Source of the DNA: an uncultured Variovorax sp.
Lineage (GTDB): Bacteria > Pseudomonadota > Gammaproteobacteria > Burkholderiales > Burkholderiaceae
Reading direction: 5' to 3'
NCBI GenBank assembly: GCA_946478645.1
Contig: CAMLCW010000271.1
Location: 1 to 7,133, forward strand
Length of the DNA stretch: 7,133 nucleotides
Shown here: piece after piece, positions 1-5,836 of the stretch
Numbering within the stretch: position 1 is the stretch's first letter
Layout: every line of letters starts with the position of its first letter
Made by a program: the position numbers and the translations under genes
Notes under the pieces: generated by a model
Told to the model about the DNA's origin: nothing
The model's database searches: none
Seen by the model: only the letters and a program-made list of their open reading frames with translations

Positions 1-403
1 GCCCAATCCGCGCGTGGCGGAATACGGGCGTGTCGAATCCATCGGCTGGGTGCTGCCGATCGACGACCACAGCTTCCGGATCTACACCGTGGGCCGGGTG
101 AAGAACCCCGGCGACCTCGCGCGCGTGCGCTAGCGCCTGAACGGCAAGCTCTGGGAGGAACTCAGCGAGGCCGAGCACCGCGCCTTTCCGGGCGACTACG
201 AGGCGCAGGTGAGCCAGGGCGCGATCACGGCGCATTCCGAGGAGCACCTGGCCTCGTCGGACCGCGGCATCGTCATGCTGCGCCGGCTGCTGCAGCTCCA
301 GCTCGACGCGCTGCGCGAAGGCCGCGACCCGGCCGGTGTGAGCTTCGATCCCGCTGCGGCGCCGGTGCGCTTCGAGGCCGGCAACTTCCTCGTGCGCCAG
401 TGA
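1..403 (+). pseudogene. Rieske ring-hydroxylating oxygenase alpha subunit, C-terminal part, interrupted by an in-frame TAG
   Basis: The frame starting at base 2 runs off the left edge and ends at TGA 401-403. It reads as the C-terminal catalytic-domain end of an aromatic ring-hydroxylating oxygenase of the phthalate 4,5-dioxygenase/VanA-like group. Recognisable stretches are RIYTVGRV, LNGKLWEEL, FPGDYEAQVSQG and the family-typical HSEEHLASSDRGIVMLRR. The Rieske cluster and iron-ligand region lie outside the window. The frame contains TAG at 131-133, between ARVR and RLNGKLW. Homology-like sequence continues in the same frame on both sides, so this is a point nonsense change and not a frameshift. 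About 89 residues would be lost. A restart at GTG 209 would make only a C-terminal helix fragment. The gene overlaps the downstream reductase by 4 bp, which marks them as one operon. The exact substrate cannot be told. A base-calling error at 131-133 is the main alternative. Confidence 0.8.
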
Positions 404-1362
404 CGGTCGCGATTCCCGTGCGCGTGGCGCGCAAGACGATCGAAGCCGAGGGCGTGGCGGGCTTCCGGCTGGTGGCGACCGACGGCCGGCCGCTGCCGGC
501 GTTCGCGCCCGGCGCGCACATCGACGTGGCGCTGCCCGGCGGCCTGGTGCGGCAGTACTCGCTGTGCAACCTGCCCACGCCGGATGCGCACTATGAAATC
601 GGCGTGCTGCGCGATGCCGCCTCGCGTGGCGGCTCGCGCGCGCTGCACGAGGCGGTGCACGAGGGCGCGCTGCTGCAGATCGGCCCGCCGCGCAACCATT
701 TCCCGCTGGTGGAAGACGCCACCCACAGCCTGCTGCTCGCGGGCGGGATCGGCGTGACACCGCTGCTGTCGATGGCGCAGCGGCTGGCCGCGCTGCATGC
801 CGATTTCGCGCTGCACTGCTGCAACCGGACGGCCGCGCGCACGCCCTATCGGCGACGGCTCGAAGACAGCGCCTTCGCGAGCCGGGTGTTCTTCCACCAT
901 GACGACGGACCGCCCGAACAGCGCCTCGACCTCGAAGCCACGCTCGCAGAGCCGGGGCCGGGCAGACATTTGTACGTCTGCGGGCCGCAGGGATTCCTCG
1001 ACGCCGTGCGCAACACCGCGCGCCGGCTGCAATGGCCGGACGCGCAAGTGCACTTCGAATATTTCGCGGGCGCCGCGGCGGTGGGCGCCGACGCAGGCAG
1101 CTTCGAGGTCGCGCTGCGCAGCTCCGGGCGCGTCATCCAGGTGCCCGCCTCGCTCAGCGTGGCGGATGCGCTCGCGGCCGCGGGCGTGGAGATCCCGTTG
1201 TCGTGCGCCCAGGGCGTGTGCGGCACCTGCCTCACGCGCGTGCTCGAAGGCGAGATCGAGCACCGCGACCTTTACCTCACGCCCGCCGAACAGGCGGCCA
1301 ACGATCGCTTCCTGCCTTGCTGCTCGCGGGCGCGCTCAGCGCGGCTGCTGCTCGACCTCTAG
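400..1362 (+). CDS. PDR/VanB-family oxidoreductase: FMN, NAD(P) and plant-type [2Fe-2S] domains
   Basis: This 320-aa protein is a complete class IA-type reductase that passes electrons from NAD(P)H through FMN and a [2Fe-2S] cluster to a Rieske oxygenase in the cytoplasm. Residues 1-100 form the flavin-binding barrel, with the FMN motif RQYS at 51-54. Residues 105-225 form the NAD-binding domain, with GGIGVTP at 115-121 and CGP at 194-196. Residues 235-320 form the C-terminal ferredoxin domain, with cluster ligands C269, C274, C277 and C307 (spacing CX4CX2CX29C). Length and domain order match phthalate dioxygenase reductase and vanillate demethylase VanB. The GTG start at 400 overlaps the oxygenase stop in the form GTGA, so translation is probably coupled to that gene. 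No residue appears to be missing. The physiological partner is presumably the upstream oxygenase, which carries a TAG here, and the substrate is unknown. The last 27 bases overlap the convergent adenylate cyclase gene. Confidence 0.93.
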   Translation: MTVAIPVRVARKTIEAEGVAGFRLVATDGRPLPAFAPGAHIDVALPGGLVRQYSLCNLPTPDAHYEIGVLRDAASRGGSRALHEAVHEGALLQIGPPRNHFPLVEDATHSLLLAGGIGVTPLLSMAQRLAALHADFALHCCNRTAARTPYRRRLEDSAFASRVFFHHDDGPPEQRLDLEATLAEPGPGRHLYVCGPQGFLDAVRNTARRLQWPDAQVHFEYFAGAAAVGADAGSFEVALRSSGRVIQVPASLSVADALAAAGVEIPLSCAQGVCGTCLTRVLEGEIEHRDLYLTPAEQAANDRFLPCCSRARSARLLLDL

Positions 1363-3261
1363 CAACTCGTACAGCACCATCGGCATCTGCCTCCCGCGCA
1401 GTTCGACCTGTCCCTCGATCCGGCGCGTGGGCAACCGGCCGCCGAGGCCCGCATGGGTCGCTTCCGACACCAGCGTGCGCGTGCCCAGGTGCTTGTTGGC
1501 GGCCTCGATGCGGCTTGCCGCGTTGATCACGTCGCCGATCGCGGTGTAGGCGAGGCGGTCGCTCGAGCCCAGCACGCCCGCGATCACCATGCCCGTGTGG
1601 ATGCCCACGCGGGTGCGGAATGCCCGCAGCCCCTCGGACTGCCATTGGCGATTGAGCGCCCGCATCTCGGCATGCAGTTCGAGCGCCGCGATGCAGGCAC
1701 GGTATTCGGCATCGGGCAGGTCGAGCGGCGCGCCCCAGAGCACCATGATCCCGTCGCCCATGTACTTGTCCACCACGCCGCCGTGGCGCGCGAATACGCG
1801 CTGCGCGAGGTTGAAGTACGCGGTCAGCTGCTTCACCAACACGTCGGCCGGCAGCGACTCGGAGATGCCCGCGAAGCCTTCGACGTCGGTGAACATCGCC
1901 GTCAACCGGCGCGGCGAGCCGCTCGGCGCGAGCGCATGGCCCTGGGCGACGAGCTGGCGGATCACGCCCACCGGCGCGAACTTGCTGAAGGCCTTGAGGC
2001 TGCGCGCCGAGTCGTCGAGCGCCTGGTTCAGGTGCTGGATCTCGAGCACGCGGCTGTGCTCCTGCGGCAGGTCGTCGAGTTCGAGCCGGCCGATGCGGCG
2101 CGCGGTGTTCGACAGGTTCTCGATCGGCGTGGTCACGAGCTTGGACAGCCGCAGCGAGATCAGCAGCGCGACGACGAGGAACACCAGCGTGAGCACCAGC
2201 CCCCAGCGCAGCAGGCGCTGGAGGTCGCCGAGCAGCGCGTCCTCGGGCTCCCAGCTGATGAGCTCCCAGCCGGTGGCGCCGATGTGCGAGGCCTCGACGC
2301 GGTAGCGCCGACCCTCGTGCGCGATGGAGAAGCTCTCGTCCTCGACGTTGTGCGAGATGCCGTGCGCCTTCATGTAGCCCTCCACCGCCCCGAGGATGCC
2401 GCCCTCGGGCGCCTCCAGCATGCGCACCGGATCGGTGTGGTCGCTGCGCGCGAGCACATGGTGGTCGTCGCTCAGCAGCACGCTGTCGCCGGGGCTGCGG
2501 CTGCCGAAGGCGCGCACCAGCCGCGACAGGTGCCCGAGCGACAGGTGTGCCACCACCACCAGCCGCTGCACCCGCCCCTCGTCGTCGGTGCGCTGCGCGG
2601 GCTGCACGTAGCTCACGCCGAGCTCCTCGCCCTCGGCCAGGTGGAACGGCGGCGTCCACACGGCCAGCGGCGCCTCGAGCGCGCGCTTGTACCAAGCGCG
2701 CTCGGTCACGTCATGGTCGCTGCGGAAGGCCTCGATGCGCTGGGTGGCAAAGCGCTCGCGCGCGTCGCCGCCCTCGGCGTCGGGCGAGGGCTTGAATTCC
2801 CAGGTCTCGGTGCTGAAGCCGCTGTCGCGCACCACCTTGCGGATCGCGCTCGCGGGGTAGCGCTCGGCCATGAGCAGGTGGCCGTCGTCGCTGGCCACGC
2901 CGATGCTGTCGAGCTCGGTCGCCTCCTCGAGCAGGGTCCAGAGCATTTCGGCGCTGCGCTCGCCGTCTTCGCCGAGCGGGTGCAGGCTCGGCGAATCGGC
3001 GATGGCATGCACCACGGCCTGGGTCTTGGCCAGGAACGCGAGCAGGTTGTCCTCGACGCGGTCGTGGCTCACCTTGTGCGCCGATGCCCCGACGCGCGAC
3101 ACCAGCCGCTGCGCGCCCCAATAGCCGAGCGCCACCAGCAGCAGCGACTGCGCCAGCGCCACCACGCAAATGATGGTGCCGACATCGACCCTGAACCGAC
3201 GCAGGCGCACGGGTGTGGCTTCGGGGGTTTCTGGCGCGGCGCGGCTGGAATGGTCTGGCAT
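1336..3261 (-). CDS. membrane-bound class III adenylate cyclase with Cache-like sensor and HAMP domain
   Basis: The 641-aa protein has the layout of a one-piece signalling receptor that makes cAMP from ATP. Residues 1-27 are cytoplasmic, TM1 is about 28-48, and 50-345 is an extracytoplasmic region resembling a double Cache domain (RAWYKRALEAP at 188-198 and VWTPPF at 201-206). TM2 is about 353-371, followed by HAMP at about 371-425 and a short linker (KAFSKFAP). The catalytic domain spans about 450-635. Visible catalytic residues are metal aspartates D459 (MFTDVEGF) and D503 (KYMGDG), adenine-selecting K499 and T573, and transition-state residues N580 and R584 (GDVINAASRIE). A Lys/Thr pair is typical of adenylate, not guanylate, cyclases of class IIIb. 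The ATG at 3261 has a weak, distant Shine-Dalgarno (GAGGA, 12 nt away), so a start at GTG codon 18 is possible. The sensed ligand is unknown. The gene stands alone and its 3' end overlaps the reductase gene. Confidence 0.93.
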   Translation of the reverse strand: MPDHSSRAAPETPEATPVRLRRFRVDVGTIICVVALAQSLLLVALGYWGAQRLVSRVGASAHKVSHDRVEDNLLAFLAKTQAVVHAIADSPSLHPLGEDGERSAEMLWTLLEEATELDSIGVASDDGHLLMAERYPASAIRKVVRDSGFSTETWEFKPSPDAEGGDARERFATQRIEAFRSDHDVTERAWYKRALEAPLAVWTPPFHLAEGEELGVSYVQPAQRTDDEGRVQRLVVVAHLSLGHLSRLVRAFGSRSPGDSVLLSDDHHVLARSDHTDPVRMLEAPEGGILGAVEGYMKAHGISHNVEDESFSIAHEGRRYRVEASHIGATGWELISWEPEDALLGDLQRLLRWGLVLTLVFLVVALLISLRLSKLVTTPIENLSNTARRIGRLELDDLPQEHSRVLEIQHLNQALDDSARSLKAFSKFAPVGVIRQLVAQGHALAPSGSPRRLTAMFTDVEGFAGISESLPADVLVKQLTAYFNLAQRVFARHGGVVDKYMGDGIMVLWGAPLDLPDAEYRACIAALELHAEMRALNRQWQSEGLRAFRTRVGIHTGMVIAGVLGSSDRLAYTAIGDVINAASRIEAANKHLGTRTLVSEATHAGLGGRLPTRRIEGQVELRGRQMPMVLYELLEVEQQPR

Positions 3262-3343
3262 GCGGGGCGGTGATCCTCGGGACAGGATTGTCTACGCCCG
3301 GCGCCCCCGGGGAAATACGGGCCTCTGCGGGGCACCGCGGCCG

Positions 3344-3379
3344 GCAGGGCCCCTCGACAGCGGCTAAACTCTGCCCTGC
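3344..3379 (+). repeat. 7-bp inverted repeat around the candidate cytX promoter
   Basis: GCAGGGC at 3344-3350 is the exact reverse complement of GCCCTGC at 3373-3379, with 22 nt between that include the candidate -10 box. It could be an operator-like dyad or, if transcribed, a hairpin. It has no T-tract, so it is not an intrinsic terminator. In sequence this GC-rich a 7-bp dyad can arise by chance. Confidence 0.35.
3365..3370 (+). promoter_or_regulatory. candidate -10 box for the riboswitch-cytX transcript
   Basis: TAAACT matches four of six bases of the sigma-70 -10 consensus and would place the transcript start near 3377, about 23 nt before P1 of the TPP aptamer. No good -35 hexamer is visible 16-18 nt upstream. 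It is supported mainly by position and by being the only AT-rich patch ahead of the aptamer. Confidence 0.3.
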
Positions 3380-3399
3380 GCCGCGGCTTGCCGGGGCGC

Positions 3400-3530
3400 G
3401 CTTGCTAGGGGTGCTGGGCGGCTTTGCCGACCGGCTGAGAAAGTCCCTTTGAACCTGTCCGGTGTTTCACCGGGGGCCCGGTCCGTCGACCACGACGGCC
3501 GGACCCGAGGCAATCCTCGCGCAGGGAAGC
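3400..3530 (+). promoter_or_regulatory. TPP (THI-box) riboswitch controlling cytX
   Basis: The conserved THI-box blocks appear in order: GGGGTGC (3408-3414), GGCTGAGA (3433-3440), CCCTTTGAACCTG (3445-3457) and GCGCAGGGA (3519-3527). Helices can be drawn as P1 3400-3403 with 3527-3530, P2 3407-3410 with 3445-3448, and P3 3413-3422 with 3426-3435 (loop TTT, one G-A mismatch, one G-U pair). J3/2 TGAGA is at 3436-3440. P4 is 3454-3457 with 3522-3525, and P5 is 3507-3510 with 3515-3518. In this family P2-P3 and J3/2 bind the pyrimidine end of thiamine pyrophosphate and P4-P5 bind the pyrophosphate. Binding normally lowers expression of the gene downstream, here the HMP transporter cytX, 92 nt away. 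The oddity is 48 extra nt at 3459-3506 between P4 and P5, which makes the aptamer about 131 nt long. Identity as a TPP riboswitch is secure. Whether this copy still binds normally is open. Confidence 0.92.
3459..3506 (+). other. two-hairpin insertion in the P4-P5 arm of the TPP aptamer
   Basis: Hairpin 1 is CCGGTG (3459-3464), loop TTT, then CACCGG (3468-3473), a perfect 6-bp stem. Hairpin 2 begins at the next base: GGG (3474-3476) pairs with CCC (3504-3506), with one C-A mismatch (3477/3503). CCGG (3478-3481) pairs with CCGG (3499-3502), T3482 is bulged, and CCGTCG (3483-3488) pairs with CGACGG (3493-3498) around loop ACCA. It ends exactly where P5 starts. In ordinary TPP aptamers only about three nucleotides lie at this point. 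Pairings were worked out by hand. Confidence 0.75.
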
Positions 3531-3622
3531 TGGTCTGGCGGCCACTCGCGTTCTTTCTTCGCGCGAGGCCCGCGCCGCCCGGACACCGCCCACCTGCCAA
3601 ACCTTTTGCATGGAGCAAACGG
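3531..3622 (+). promoter_or_regulatory. cytX leader downstream of the aptamer (expression platform)
   Basis: This 92-nt leader links P1 to the cytX start. One hairpin is visible, CTCGCG (3545-3550) with CGCGAG (3562-3567) and an 11-nt pyrimidine-rich loop, but no run of T follows it, so it does not look like an intrinsic terminator. The Shine-Dalgarno GGAG at 3612-3615 sits 7 nt before ATG 3623. Control is therefore more likely at translation initiation or through Rho than by an intrinsic terminator. This is an inference. Confidence 0.5.
3605..3619 (+). promoter_or_regulatory. small hairpin presenting the cytX ribosome binding site
   Basis: TTTGC (3605-3609) pairs with GCAAA (3615-3619) around loop ATGGA (3610-3614). 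This puts most of the GGAG Shine-Dalgarno (3612-3615) in the loop and its last G in the stem. The ATG inside the loop (3610) is in a different frame from cytX. The stem is short and weak, so its role is uncertain. Confidence 0.4.
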
Positions 3623-4984
3623 ATGGCACGCATCGACGACATCGACGACAAACCCACGGGCACCGGGCCCATATCCAACGAGGCGCTCACGCCGCTGCCG
3701 CTGTCGCAGCGCGTCTTCGGCTGGCACGACCATGCGGCGCTGTGGTTCAGCCTCGGCGTCGGTCTGCTGGTGATGCAGGTCGGCGCCTACCTGGTACCGG
3801 CCGTGGGCACGCGCGATGCCGCGCTCGCGATCCTGCTGGGCTCGGGCATCGGCGCGGCGCTCTTGGCCTGGACCGCGCGCCTCGGCTGCGAGAGCGGGCT
3901 CGCGAGCGCGGGACTGATGCACGCCACCTACGGCAGCGCCTTCGCGCGGCTGCCGGTGCTGCTCAACATCGTGCAGCTCGTGGGCTGGACCACCTTCGAG
4001 CTGGTGATCATGCGCGAGGGCACGCAGGCCATCGCCGGCAAGGCTTTCGGTCTGCCGCTCGACGGCGCCTGGGGCGGCGCGCTCGCCACGCTGCTCTGGG
4101 GCGCGGTGCTGCTCGCGCTGCTCGCGGGCTCGATGGTGAAGCTGGTGCGCCGCTTCGTCAGCCGTTTCGGGCTGCCGCTGGTGGTGCTGTCGCTGCTGTG
4201 GCTCACTTGGCAGTTCGCGGCCGAGCTGCAGGCGCGGGGCTTCGACGCCTTCTGGAACCGCCCCGGCAATGGCGGCATGGGGCTGTTCAGCGCGATCGAC
4301 CTGGTGATCGCGATGCCGGTCTCCTGGCTGCCGCTGGTGGCCGACTATGCGCGCCACGGCAAGCGCAGCGCGAACGGGCGCGGCCTGGGCGGCGCCTTCG
4401 GCGGCACCTGGCTCGGCTATGCGCTCGCCAACATCTGGTGCTATGCGCTCGGCGTGATGGTGGTGAGCGTGGCCGAGCCGGGCACCGGCCTCGTGACCGC
4501 GCTGCTGCTGGCCCAGGGCGGGCTGGTGGCGCTCGGCCTCATCCTGGTCGACGAGCTCGACAACGCCTACGGCGACGTGTATTCGGGCTCGGTCTCCACC
4601 CACAGCCTGCTGCCGCGCTGGAGCGTGCGGCGCTGGGGCCTGCTGCTGGCGGTGCTGTGCACGGGCCTCGCGCTGGTGCTGCCGATGCACTCGCTCGAGC
4701 CTTTCCTGCTGATGCTGAGTTCGGTGTTCGTGCCGCTCTACGGCGTGATCCTGGGCCGGCTCGGCACCGGCCGGCCCGTCGGTTCCGCGCTGCGCCGGGT
4801 CGACCTGGGTGCGGCGCTGATCTGGATCGGTGGCATCGCGGCCTACCACGCCTGCGCGAAGTGGGCGCCGCAGTTCGGCTCGGCGCTGCCGACGCTGGCC
4901 GCCACCTTCGTGCTGGCGTGGCTCAGCCGGCCGACGCAGGCGCCGGCAGCCGGTGCATCGGCACTGGCGCAAAACCGTGGTTGA
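3623..4984 (+). CDS. cytX: NCS1-family transporter, probable hydroxymethylpyrimidine permease CytX
   Basis: This 453-aa polytopic inner-membrane protein has about twelve hydrophobic segments (roughly 36-60, 67-85, 108-128, 150-172, 184-202, 222-243, 259-283, 290-312, 335-353, 358-379, 392-410, 420-435). It belongs to the nucleobase:cation symporter-1 family. The family signature SWLPLVADYARHG is at 234-246, and DNAYGDVYSGSVS at 313-325 matches the second conserved NCS1 block. CytX is the NCS1 branch found with thiamine genes under TPP riboswitches and thought to import 4-amino-5-hydroxymethyl-2-methylpyrimidine. The riboswitch directly upstream and the neighbouring thiD support that over cytosine or allantoin transport. 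I chose ATG 3623 because GGAG lies 7 nt before it. The frame stays open upstream to 3449, but that stretch is riboswitch RNA. The last 62 bases overlap thiD on the other strand. The substrate is inferred, not shown. Confidence 0.9.
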   Translation: MARIDDIDDKPTGTGPISNEALTPLPLSQRVFGWHDHAALWFSLGVGLLVMQVGAYLVPAVGTRDAALAILLGSGIGAALLAWTARLGCESGLASAGLMHATYGSAFARLPVLLNIVQLVGWTTFELVIMREGTQAIAGKAFGLPLDGAWGGALATLLWGAVLLALLAGSMVKLVRRFVSRFGLPLVVLSLLWLTWQFAAELQARGFDAFWNRPGNGGMGLFSAIDLVIAMPVSWLPLVADYARHGKRSANGRGLGGAFGGTWLGYALANIWCYALGVMVVSVAEPGTGLVTALLLAQGGLVALGLILVDELDNAYGDVYSGSVSTHSLLPRWSVRRWGLLLAVLCTGLALVLPMHSLEPFLLMLSSVFVPLYGVILGRLGTGRPVGSALRRVDLGAALIWIGGIAAYHACAKWAPQFGSALPTLAATFVLAWLSRPTQAPAAGASALAQNRG

Positions 4985-5801
4985 GCGGCCCATGTCCGGC
5001 ACCGATCTTCACCTGCGCGCCCGCGGCCATCGCGCCGAGGATGTAGGCGCGCGCACGCTCGACCGCGTCGGGCAGCGCGAGGCCGAGCGCCAGATGCGCG
5101 GCGATGGCGGACGACAGCGTGCAGCCGGTGCCGTGCAGGTTGCGGCTCGCGATGCGCTGCGAAGCGAGCCGCGTGCGCGCACCGCCGGCCTGCAGCAGCA
5201 CGTCGACCACCTCCTCGCCCGGCAGGTGCCCGCCCTTGAGCAGCACCGCCTGCGCACCGAGCGCCAGCAGTTCGTCGGCGGCGCCATCGAGCGCATCGAT
5301 GCCGCCGATCGCGTGGCCGACCAGCAGCGCGGCTTCGTCGAGGTTGGGCGTGACGACCGCGGCGCGCGGGAACAGTTCGCGCACCAGCACCTGCACCGTC
5401 TCGGCCGCGATCAGGCGATCGCCGCTGGTGGCCACCATGACCGGATCGAGCACCACGTTCGCCAGCCGGTAGTGGTCGATGGCCCAGGCCACCACCTCGA
5501 CCACCTCGGGCGCATGCAGCATGCCGAGCTTGACGGCATCGACGCCGATGTCTTCCACCACGGCCTGGATCTGCGCCTTGAGAAAAGCGGCCGGCACGCC
5601 ATGGATGCCCGAGACGCCGAGCGTGTTCTGCGCGGTGAGTGCGGTGATGGCCGTCATGCCGTAGCAGCCGAGCGCAGCAAAGGTCTTGAGGTCGGCCTGG
5701 ATGCCGGCACCGCCGCCGCTGTCGGAGCCGGCGATCGAGAGCACGCGTGCATAGCGCAGGGGCGCTTGCTGCAGCGCGTCGGTGGGTGCTGGGTGAGTCA
5801 T
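4923..5801 (-). CDS. thiD: bifunctional hydroxymethylpyrimidine kinase/phosphomethylpyrimidine kinase
   Basis: ThiD phosphorylates HMP to HMP-P and then to HMP-PP, the pyrimidine half of thiamine, in the cytoplasm. The 292-aa protein is a ribokinase-fold enzyme with the family blocks in order: SIAGSDSGGGAGIQADLKT (22-40), AITALTAQNT (51-60), KLGML (91-95), DPVMVATSGDRL (119-130), TPNLDEA (151-157), KGGH (189-192) and HGTGCTLSSA (223-232). C227 in the GTGC motif is the expected catalytic cysteine and forms part of the anion hole. It is slightly longer than E. coli ThiD (about 266 aa), mostly from tails at both ends. I take ATG 5801 as the start. An in-frame start at 5849 would add a tail unlike the family and overlap thiO. 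No Shine-Dalgarno precedes 5801, and a -10-like GATAAT lies only 7 nt before it. It faces cytX, whose imported HMP would be its substrate. Confidence 0.95.
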   Translation of the reverse strand: MTHPAPTDALQQAPLRYARVLSIAGSDSGGGAGIQADLKTFAALGCYGMTAITALTAQNTLGVSGIHGVPAAFLKAQIQAVVEDIGVDAVKLGMLHAPEVVEVVAWAIDHYRLANVVLDPVMVATSGDRLIAAETVQVLVRELFPRAAVVTPNLDEAALLVGHAIGGIDALDGAADELLALGAQAVLLKGGHLPGEEVVDVLLQAGGARTRLASQRIASRNLHGTGCTLSSAIAAHLALGLALPDAVERARAYILGAMAAGAQVKIGAGHGPLNHGFAPVPMHRLPAPASAG

Positions 5802-5836
5802 GCCGAAAATTATCGGCGACGCGCAAGGGCCCGGCC
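5802..5836. promoter_or_regulatory. thiD/thiO divergent promoter region with AT-rich near-palindrome
   Basis: The whole spacer is 35 bp. A 16-bp inverted repeat, GCCGAAAATTATCGGC at 5802-5817 (14 of 16 bases symmetric), abuts the thiD ATG. On the minus strand it contains GATAAT (5814 down to 5809), a 5-of-6 match to a -10 box. On the plus strand it contains GAAAAT (5805-5810), a 4-of-6 match. AAGGG at 5825-5829 is the thiO Shine-Dalgarno, 7 nt before its ATG. No clear -35 hexamer is seen for either gene. No TPP riboswitch fits in this space. Confidence 0.5.

Larger units (their letters stand above)
3262..3399. promoter_or_regulatory. divergent upstream region between the cyclase gene and the TPP riboswitch
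   Basis: I see no coding sequence here. The stretch is very GC-rich, with an 8-bp CCCCGGGG palindrome at 3305-3312. On the minus strand, GACAAT (3292 down to 3287) is a 4-of-6 match to a -10 box about 26-31 nt before the cyclase ATG, but I see no convincing -35. On the plus strand, TAAACT at 3365-3370 is the best -10-like hexamer ahead of the riboswitch. Promoters for both flanking genes should lie here by position. The individual boxes are weak inferences. Confidence 0.45.

Noticed and set aside
209..403. Separate small gene starting at GTG 209
   Set aside because: It is the C-terminal end of the interrupted Rieske oxygenase, in the same frame, with no Shine-Dalgarno of its own and no independent fold.
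1453..3273. Long open frame on the plus strand opposite the adenylate cyclase
   Set aside because: It is a high-GC shadow: composition is dominated by Arg, Ala, His, Val and Gln, there are no recognisable motifs, and the minus strand encodes a full catalytic domain.
3545..3567. Intrinsic terminator in the cytX leader
   Set aside because: The 6-bp stem is followed by GC-rich sequence, not a T-run, and its loop is 11 nt.
3449..3622. N-terminal extension of cytX by 58 codons, starting at 3449
   Set aside because: This stretch is the 3' half of the TPP riboswitch and its leader. The translation has no NCS1 character, and ATG 3623 has a good Shine-Dalgarno at 3612-3615.
3467..5002. Long open frame on the minus strand opposite cytX
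   Set aside because: It is low-complexity Arg/Ala/Gln/His-rich sequence without motifs, opposite a clear membrane transporter.
5747..5836. Upstream thiO start at 5747
   Set aside because: It would overlap the start of thiD and cover the divergent spacer. ATG 5837 has a well-placed AAGGG.
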